The notes under the pieces are model-generated. The model did no database searches and was not told the origin of the DNA. It saw nothing but the letters and a program-made list of their open reading frames with translations. The translations under genes were made by a program, and so were the position numbers. A stretch of DNA of 64,000 nt from an uncultured Prevotella sp. (GTDB taxonomy: Bacteria; Bacteroidota; Bacteroidia; Bacteroidales; Bacteroidaceae): contig CAKPYB010000007.1 of assembly GCA_934202525.1 (NCBI GenBank), positions 47,110-111,109 on the forward strand, given 5' to 3'. Below are positions 57,782 to 64,000 of the stretch, one piece after another (the stretch's first letter is position 1; each line of letters opens with the position of its first letter).

Positions 57782-60148
57782 TTATTTTCTGAATTTTATC
57801 AATTCATTGCCACTCATAAATACAGGCTTCCCTTCTGCATATTCTTCCTGATGCTTTGGATCAGCCTTCCACTTTTCCTTATCGGCTTGGATAATTCCTT
57901 GAATATCAAAGTCTCCAAGCGATATCTCTTCATCGAAGAAATAACAAAAATATTTATCGTGTTTAGGATTGACATACCCTTGTTTTTCTATCTGCTCACG
58001 AGACAGTTCTCCCGTATTCTTGACACGGAAAGACTTATAAACTTTATTCTCTCCTGCATTATACAATATCACGAACTTAGCATGCTTTACATACTCACGA
58101 CTTTTTACGACACCACCTTGTACATCCTTACCAAGACGTAAATTATAGGCATCATCACGCTTTCCACCTTGACGACTGAATATCCAGTTTAAGTGATCAA
58201 TACTGTTCACGATACCAATAAGAAAAGTTGCTGTCGGATAGTTTTCCAAATAATGCATTGTAAGAAATTGCTTTGGAATAACATCATGAGGACGTGCATC
58301 GACCCTAGGCATGACTTCTTCCGGCAGTGTCCTTGGGTCCACACCAAGTGGACATTTAGCAACGTAGAAGGCATGCTTTAACTCAAACAACACTGCTTCA
58401 TTTTCATCTGCTACCCTTCTTCTGACGATAGTATTATTTTCTTTCTCGGGCTTGCGCAAAGCAAGTGAAAAATATTGCTGGTCACTTCCTTCTCGGTTAT
58501 CAAATGGCTGATATACCTTACCAAGAATCTGTTGGAAGTTTTCTCTGATGTAAGCATTCGCATCAATATCACTCTTTGCTGTCATTGCATAGAACTCAAA
58601 ATTTTCTTTGAGCATCTGCTGGATTTCTTTGCGGAACATCTTGCGGACCTTGTCACGCCACTGTACCTTACTAGTTGCATTATTGCGCCCATAAAGCGCC
58701 ACCACAAAGAGAAAATTTACATCATAATGCGCCAAAAGAAATGTATCTCGATCGAACAATCTGTTCTCAAACTGACGACTCAGATAGTACTGCTGCCTAC
58801 GTTTTCCCTCTTCCTTATCGCTATCAATCAGCTTGATATCGTCTTCTGGTCGAAGAACATTCTGATTGGCAGAGATAAAAAAATTAGGAATAACATTGTA
58901 TCCTTCGGTAACATCATCACGTAATTTTATATGCCCTTTCTTATCTTCCTGTTTACCATCGTTAAACAGGTCGATATTCCACTGGATAACGTTTCTAGCA
59001 TAAGTAAATTGCTTATAGATAGACTCTTTGCCGAGGGTGTTACCACGCTTATAATACTTAGAATCACCTATATAGTAAATATCACCTTCCTTATCATTAT
59101 TGGTCAATTCCTGATACTGATAAATGTGGTCAACACGCTTTCCATCCGGTTGATCCTTCAGCTCCTTTGGCAGTTTCTGGTCGCCAGCTATTAAATCATC
59201 GATAATAGATTCGAAAACGACATGAAAACTCTTCACAAGTAAATACTCCTTGCGATCAACATTGAGCATAATGTCTTCCGGACGTTCGAAAAACGCATAA
59301 CAATAGTTCCAAAGTTCCAGAGCCTTGTCTGAAAAGTACTTATACTTTATCTGTTTGAGACGCCTTTTACCAAACCCATTAATGTATCTTAGAAACTTTT
59401 TACCCTTAATAAGAGGAAAGTTAACATTCATCTTGACAGGAAAGCCGTACTTTTCACGCATATACTCAAGAATGCTGTAGTATATAATAAGCAGTTCCTC
59501 ATCAAAATTGATTTTACGTTTCTTATTAACCGGATTCAGGTAGCTGGCATCTTGCCTGCGTGTACCATCGGAACAATCCTGTATGATTACATGACTTCTG
59601 GAGATGGTACGCATCCAGTTTATCTTATTGAAACCTGAATGGAGATTTTTTACAGTGAACATAACAAAACTCTCATTCTTTCTGTTCCATTCTTGCAATG
59701 CCAGCAATACATCAAGATAAGTGCACACTCTGCGCTTCTTCATATGTCCCATAATTGGCGCTTGCTTATAAAGCACAATACTTGACTGCGCCTTATTCTC
59801 GAAGCGATCAAACTCGTGTTCACGAAACACGCTGATAGCCCTATATATCCATACGCTTAAATTGTAAATAAATGTATGTTCCTCGCTGTTCAGCTCATCG
59901 CACTCATCAATATTTATCAAATTCTTTGGTTCAATGTGTCCAAACACCTTCTCTTCGCCAAATGGACCTTCCAAAAGCACCTTAGGAAGTAAAAACACGC
60001 AGTCATTTACAGCTGGGTCATCATTGAAGTAATAGCCAACATAGCTGAGACTAAGCTTACCGTCTCCATTTGGAAGCACATCAAACCCTTTGAGAACGTC
60101 ACGGACGTCCTCATAATCATATTGGTATTCTTCTATTAATATGCGCAT
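57782..60148 (-). CDS. LlaJI-type restriction endonuclease subunit (McrC-like partner)
   Basis: This 788-aa protein looks like the LlaJI R2/McrC-type nuclease partner of a McrB-like NTPase. A PD-(D/E)XK-type core is suggested at about 313-365: a Glu in FESIIDDL, RVDHIYQYQE (D340) and IYYIGDSKYYKRG (D362-S-K364). The rest has no motif I can name; it is longer than classical McrC. Two base pairs separate it from the McrB gene, showing translational coupling. It probably cleaves DNA after NTPase-driven translocation. Confidence 0.75.
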   Translation of the reverse strand: MRILIEEYQYDYEDVRDVLKGFDVLPNGDGKLSLSYVGYYFNDDPAVNDCVFLLPKVLLEGPFGEEKVFGHIEPKNLINIDECDELNSEEHTFIYNLSVWIYRAISVFREHEFDRFENKAQSSIVLYKQAPIMGHMKKRRVCTYLDVLLALQEWNRKNESFVMFTVKNLHSGFNKINWMRTISRSHVIIQDCSDGTRRQDASYLNPVNKKRKINFDEELLIIYYSILEYMREKYGFPVKMNVNFPLIKGKKFLRYINGFGKRRLKQIKYKYFSDKALELWNYCYAFFERPEDIMLNVDRKEYLLVKSFHVVFESIIDDLIAGDQKLPKELKDQPDGKRVDHIYQYQELTNNDKEGDIYYIGDSKYYKRGNTLGKESIYKQFTYARNVIQWNIDLFNDGKQEDKKGHIKLRDDVTEGYNVIPNFFISANQNVLRPEDDIKLIDSDKEEGKRRQQYYLSRQFENRLFDRDTFLLAHYDVNFLFVVALYGRNNATSKVQWRDKVRKMFRKEIQQMLKENFEFYAMTAKSDIDANAYIRENFQQILGKVYQPFDNREGSDQQYFSLALRKPEKENNTIVRRRVADENEAVLFELKHAFYVAKCPLGVDPRTLPEEVMPRVDARPHDVIPKQFLTMHYLENYPTATFLIGIVNSIDHLNWIFSRQGGKRDDAYNLRLGKDVQGGVVKSREYVKHAKFVILYNAGENKVYKSFRVKNTGELSREQIEKQGYVNPKHDKYFCYFFDEEISLGDFDIQGIIQADKEKWKADPKHQEEYAEGKPVFMSGNELIKFRK

Positions 60149-60150
60149 AA

Positions 60151-62343
60151 TTATTCTACAGGACTAATTTGACCCCAATTATTATTTTCAACAACCTTCA
60201 TTAATTTGAAGAAATTGTCGTTTGCATTTTTAGCTTTCCACTGGGTATAAATATAGAGCTTCTCACCCGAATTCAAAGATATCGCTTGCCAACACTTAGC
60301 TTTTGACGACTCTACATCAAGTTCGTTATACTCATTTTCTGTTTTGACAACTGTTGTTGTAAAGTCTGCACAAGCCTCCTTAAATTTATCTCGGATGCTT
60401 GCAGCCGTAGTCAGGTCAGGATTGCTACTGATGAAATTTAAGACAACACTTTTTACGATTTCTCTTAATGAATTCTGAACGCCATTATATTTGAATTTCA
60501 CATTTGACATACCTTGTGTATCATCTTGATTTTCATCCGAATCATCACCTGACTCTTCATCCAAATCATTATCATACGGAACTGGAGATATCCCAACGCC
60601 CAAATTATCCATGAGTTGACCTATCGCATCTGGGTTTGCAATAGTATTTCCTTGTTCATCTTCAATAAAGAACATATCATAAAAAGAATCATCCGTATCA
60701 TTCATCCTAAAAATGGAAACATCACAGTCTTTAAAGACATCATTCCACAAATAGAAAACAACTTTATTTACAAATGTATCTTCTCGAATGAAAGATTCTC
60801 CTAAATTAGGTTTACAGAAGAAATAACCAAGCTTCTTATCATCAGAACTTGTTACAGAACCAATTTGCTTATTTATAGCTTCCAAGAACTCCCACCAATC
60901 ACACTCATTGTTGTTAAATCGAATCTTCCAACCAAGAGGAACTCTCTCTGAATTCTTGATAATGAATTCTCCATTTGCCCCTCTTTTATATCCATTCGAA
61001 ATCTTCACATATCTCCATTCCCAACGACGCTTGAAAGCAGAATCTATAGGGAAGAGAGACTGGTCACTGGTGTTCATTGTTGCCCAAATATAAAGGTTAT
61101 TTGGCAATAACAAAATTCTTCCTAACTTAATATCTTCAGTCAATGTTTTGCCATAGTTACTGATATAATCAGGAACAGCATAATCCACATTAAATTCGTT
61201 AGCAAGCATATACTCGCCACCCTGTCCAAACTCCTTGGCAATCTCGTTCTGCAAATCTGCGTCTGCTTCAATTGGATAGGTTGAGAATCCATTACCACTT
61301 CTATCAAGGAGTTGAAATAAGTCACCAAATATCTGAGCACAGTTGCCTCGGTTGATTTCCTCTATTACCAAGAATTGCGGTTCTACCGAATCAATTCTAT
61401 TAGCAAGCTTTTGCCATGCGCCCAAATAGGCTTTTAAAAATGCCTGTTTAACAAAGGTATAAGTAATACGTTTTTCCTTTGCTATCTCAAATCCTTGTGC
61501 GCCATAAACGGGGGCATCTGCCATAGTAGGCTTATATGCTCCTACAAAAGTAGAATAATCACTATCAGGATGGAAAGTTGTACGTATTGTAGCATATCTA
61601 TTCTTCTTCGTTATGCTGTTAACTTCGTACGATTTACCCGTACCAGGAGCACCATAGAAAATTTGCTGCAAAGCCATTTTGCGCCCAGAGTTCTTTTTTG
61701 CAGTATCAGAGCTAGCTGATGTTCCTTCAAAAGACTTCCATTCTTCCGATTCGAGAAGCAAGTTCAGACAATTTTGATTTGCTAGCCCTTTTACTATAGC
61801 CCCAATCAAGCTGCTCGAAGCATTAATAGTATTTGCAATATTCAGTACTGGAGAATCGGTAAAATCATTTGACCGCTTAATATTTTTGCCCCCACCCCAG
61901 TACTCATAATTCCACAAGAAATTTACAAGAAACTCTTTATCTGCACCATCATAGTTTTCGAGATAGTGCTCTGCTTTTTCCTTGCAAATCTCTTTAGTTT
62001 TCTGGTCCTCAGAGATGTCACCATTATCTTTACTAGGATGACAAGCTTCATACATATCATTCGTGAAGCCCAAAGCTTCTAGCTTGTTCTTATACTTCAT
62101 CAATTCAACATAATACTGACAACAGCATGCAGCTATATATACCCATTGGTTCGGTATCACCAGTAAAGACTTTCTGGAACTTACTTGCAATGTATGCATG
62201 TTATACCGTTCTATCTTATATTCGCCAAAGGACCGAAATTTTGCTTTGAACTCATCTGGCAAAACACAGTCGTCCATGTTTGAATGAGCGATAAGCTCAC
62301 TCAAACTTGCTTTCAATACTCCTAAATCTAACAACTCCTCCAT
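60151..62343 (-). CDS. McrB-like AAA+ NTPase restriction subunit
   Basis: This 730-aa protein has a non-conserved N-terminal region (about 1-220), probably for DNA or target recognition. An McrB-type AAA+ motor follows: Walker A FYGAPGTGKS (231-238), FHPDSDYSTFVGAYKP, Walker B FLVIEEINRGNCAQIFGDLF (324-343), and sensor MNTSDQSLFPIDSAFKRRW. An acidic linker (about 600-625, DEESGDDSDENQDD) and a C-terminal domain follow. McrB enzymes hydrolyse GTP. It overlaps neighbours tightly (1-2 bp gaps) in the operon. Confidence 0.88.
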   Translation of the reverse strand: MEELLDLGVLKASLSELIAHSNMDDCVLPDEFKAKFRSFGEYKIERYNMHTLQVSSRKSLLVIPNQWVYIAACCCQYYVELMKYKNKLEALGFTNDMYEACHPSKDNGDISEDQKTKEICKEKAEHYLENYDGADKEFLVNFLWNYEYWGGGKNIKRSNDFTDSPVLNIANTINASSSLIGAIVKGLANQNCLNLLLESEEWKSFEGTSASSDTAKKNSGRKMALQQIFYGAPGTGKSYEVNSITKKNRYATIRTTFHPDSDYSTFVGAYKPTMADAPVYGAQGFEIAKEKRITYTFVKQAFLKAYLGAWQKLANRIDSVEPQFLVIEEINRGNCAQIFGDLFQLLDRSGNGFSTYPIEADADLQNEIAKEFGQGGEYMLANEFNVDYAVPDYISNYGKTLTEDIKLGRILLLPNNLYIWATMNTSDQSLFPIDSAFKRRWEWRYVKISNGYKRGANGEFIIKNSERVPLGWKIRFNNNECDWWEFLEAINKQIGSVTSSDDKKLGYFFCKPNLGESFIREDTFVNKVVFYLWNDVFKDCDVSIFRMNDTDDSFYDMFFIEDEQGNTIANPDAIGQLMDNLGVGISPVPYDNDLDEESGDDSDENQDDTQGMSNVKFKYNGVQNSLREIVKSVVLNFISSNPDLTTAASIRDKFKEACADFTTTVVKTENEYNELDVESSKAKCWQAISLNSGEKLYIYTQWKAKNANDNFFKLMKVVENNNWGQISPVE

Positions 62344-62344
62344 A

Positions 62345-63457
62345 CTATGACTTATTTAATAATTGATTGACTATTTCTTGTGCTAACCTTTTTATCACAG
62401 GTACAGCTACACTATTTCCAAATTGATGATAAGCTTCTTTCTTTGAAACTACTATTCGGAATTCAGGGTTAGCAGAATTATAATTCTGGTTATCAGCACA
62501 TTCCGGATATTTCCATCCATTTCCAATAATTCTATATCCCTGCAATCTTCCTGCTTCTACAGGTGATAATGTACGAGGGTTTCTATCAGCTTGATCTATT
62601 AATATTTCACTTCCATCTTTCCAATATCTTGCAGAAATCGTACTACAGTACTCACTATCACCGAAGAATTTACGATAACCGAAACCTTTGCCGTTAGCCA
62701 TGTTGCGTTCCTTACGTCTCTGGTGACCTTCCCACATTCTATCAGAAATAGTAAAGTCTGCCACAGCATCATCTGGTTCGAATATATCAGAAACCTTAGT
62801 AGGCATAGTTCCTTCCTTTAACTTTGATTTGTCATATATCGTATTACCATCTGCATCAATACCGTATGGGAACTTGAACGTTTCTACATTGATAGCTTTC
62901 TTGTACCATGCTATGATAAATAATCTCTCCCTGTTCTGAGGAACGCCGAAATATTTAGCATTTAGTACTGTGTATGAAACGCCGTAGCCTAACTCTTCCA
63001 ATGTAGCAAGGATCACCTTTAACGTATTACCTTTATCATGACTCTTTAGACCTCTAACATTTTCTAGAAACAAGACCTTTGGAGGACACCCATTCTCTAT
63101 CTTGTACTTTACAATATTTGCTATATTGAAAAACAAAGTACCTCTAGTGTCTTCGAAACCTCTTTTAAGTCCAGCCACAGAAAAGGGCTGACAAGGAAAG
63201 CCACCACAACAAACATCAAAGTCAGGTATGTCAGCAGGATTAGCCTTGGTTACATCCTCATTAAAATATTTGTAATTTCCAGACGAATCTTTTTCGAAAA
63301 GACCAGGCTCGATATCCTTATAATTTGCTTCATATGATATACGAGCATATTTATCCCATTCACTTGCAAAAACGCAATGAGCTCCTACGCTATGCATAGC
63401 TGTATGAAAACCTCCTATGCCAGCGAATAAATCTATAAATGTATATGACTTTTTCAA
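62345..63457 (-). CDS. DNA (cytosine-5-)-methyltransferase
   Basis: The 370-aa modification enzyme has motif I FIDLFAGIGGFHTAM (near residue 7), the catalytic PC motif GGFPCQPFSVAG (C89), GTLFFNIANI, motif VI LENVRGL, motif VIII PQNRERLFIIAW and the late QFGNSVAVPV. I chose TTG 63455-63457 (MKKSYTFIDLFAG) with AGGAAGG 9-15 nt upstream. An ATG at 63,535 would add 26 residues and overlap the XRE gene by 74 bp. It protects host DNA from the McrB/LlaJI-type enzyme. Confidence 0.9.
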   Translation of the reverse strand: MKKSYTFIDLFAGIGGFHTAMHSVGAHCVFASEWDKYARISYEANYKDIEPGLFEKDSSGNYKYFNEDVTKANPADIPDFDVCCGGFPCQPFSVAGLKRGFEDTRGTLFFNIANIVKYKIENGCPPKVLFLENVRGLKSHDKGNTLKVILATLEELGYGVSYTVLNAKYFGVPQNRERLFIIAWYKKAINVETFKFPYGIDADGNTIYDKSKLKEGTMPTKVSDIFEPDDAVADFTISDRMWEGHQRRKERNMANGKGFGYRKFFGDSEYCSTISARYWKDGSEILIDQADRNPRTLSPVEAGRLQGYRIIGNGWKYPECADNQNYNSANPEFRIVVSKKEAYHQFGNSVAVPVIKRLAQEIVNQLLNKS

Positions 63458-63461
63458 TTTA

Positions 63462-63740
63462 CTATTCCTTCCTATTATTTTTAGATTGTTTAAACTTTGA
63501 AATAATATCTTCGTCGATTTCTTTGATAAAATCAACGAAAGGAATTTCTAGGATTTCGCAAATCGTTAAAAGCTCAACTATATCTAAACGACGCTCGCAA
63601 ATTTCAACTTTGCTAACGAAAGTTTGGTTAACTCCCAACCTTTCAGCCAGTTGCATCTGCGTAACGCCCTTTCCTTCTCGCTTGGCACGCAAGCGAGCTA
63701 TCATGCGTTGGTATAATTTTGTATGTATACTTTTATCCAT
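63462..63740 (-). CDS. XRE-family controller protein of the restriction operon
   Basis: This 92-aa HTH protein (about 20-75: VTQMQLAERLGVNQTFVSKV, EICERRLDIVELLTICEILE) is of the C-protein type. It leads the operon C-M-R-R-AbiH and its promoter is covered by two symmetric operators, which suits timed expression of methyltransferase before nuclease. The start is ATG 63738-63740, about 12 nt from the predicted transcription start, so the mRNA is nearly leaderless. Confidence 0.9.
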   Translation of the reverse strand: MDKSIHTKLYQRMIARLRAKREGKGVTQMQLAERLGVNQTFVSKVEICERRLDIVELLTICEILEIPFVDFIKEIDEDIISKFKQSKNNRKE

Positions 63741-63758
63741 AATTCAATTATTTTAGTG

Positions 63759-63798
63759 CAAATATATAACCCAAAATCGGTTAGCCCAAATAAGGCTA
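63759..63798 (-). promoter_or_regulatory. Restriction-operon promoter with tandem controller operators
   Basis: On the minus strand TTTG (63787-63790), a 20-bp spacer and TATATTTG (63759-63766) match consensus. Two 17-bp near-palindromes of form TARCC-N6-GGGYTA overlap it: 63782-63798 and 63767-63783, centred 15 bp apart. They cover the -33 box and the spacer. Confidence 0.72.
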
Positions 63799-63907
63799 AA
63801 AGTATTTTATCCCCAAAAAGACTACATTTTAACATAATTAGCAGAATTCCATAGTCAGTTCGAGGATGAATCGAGGGAACAAAGCCTGAGGTTCGGGGGT
63901 GGTATAT

Positions 63908-63927
63908 AAAGCTTTTGCCCTTTCAGG
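63908..63927 (-). repeat. REP fragment R11
   Basis: AAAGCTTTTGCCCTTTCAGG, the terminal hairpin half of a REP copy in inverted orientation, stands beyond the promoter of the restriction operon. The remaining sequence to the window end is AT-rich and has no supported gene. Confidence 0.6.
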
Positions 63928-64000
63928 TAGGCTGTTCAAAATCCGAATCAAAATCTGGTATAAAAAATGGTGTTATATAGGTGTATTTAAGTTACTGATA

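Overview
The window looks like a chromosome segment of a gut Bacteroidota, most like Prevotellaceae (Segatella/Prevotella copri type). This is an inference from several signs: housekeeping promoters of the TTTG-N19/20-TAnnTTTG type, little use of Shine-Dalgarno sites, C10 streptopain-like proteases with a C-terminal sorting-like tail, a NigD-like lipoprotein, a 'smalltalk' micro-protein beside an HU-type protein, and the ilvD-ilvB-ilvN-thioesterase order. No rRNA or tRNA gene was recognised.

Positions 1-24,100 are mostly core metabolism, nearly all on the minus strand. In order they hold the branched-chain amino-acid operon (ilvD-ilvB-ilvN and the start of an acyl-ACP thioesterase), an OmpA-family porin, a secreted GH51 arabinofuranosidase, ffh-folD, a GltD-like flavoprotein, an aromatic amino-acid operon (pheA, aminotransferase, DAHP synthase-chorismate mutase, tyrA), pyrK-pyrD, an HTH regulator and holA. 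The aromatic operon is preceded by a 25-codon leader peptide dense in Phe and Tyr codons and then by an intrinsic terminator. This is a textbook attenuator layout and the clearest new regulatory feature in the window.

Positions 24,100-41,500 hold an HsdR-N-like nuclease-domain protein, UDP-glucose dehydrogenase, a MaoC hydratase, a TerB-DnaJ protein, a zinc-ribbon coiled-coil protein, Nif3, the agmatine-to-putrescine pair aguA-aguB, an AEC transporter, two tandem C10 cysteine proteases, an outer-membrane barrel protein, a NigD-like lipoprotein, smalltalk and an HU-HIG protein.

Positions 41,500-56,540 form a mosaic accessory island of small defence and toxin-antitoxin genes: two DUF4143 AAA ATPases, two DUF3791 proteins, four copies of a Vsr-like endonuclease gene (one with an internal deletion), YhcG/DUF1016 nucleases and fragments, Rpn-type nucleases, orphan MNT nucleotidyltransferases and HigBA. 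The pieces are separated by a ~100-bp GC-rich structured repeat (called REP here; about 11 copies or partial copies in the window). Several units share one ~85-bp promoter module, and YhcG genes and their remnants carry short palindromes whose arms differ yet stay paired. The layout suggests recombination between dispersed repeats that shuffles defence-gene cassettes.

Positions 56,567-63,740 are a compact, AT-rich minus-strand restriction operon: an XRE controller, a C5-cytosine methyltransferase, a McrB-like NTPase, a LlaJI-type nuclease and AbiH, with tandem controller operators over the promoter. The window ends in a REP fragment.
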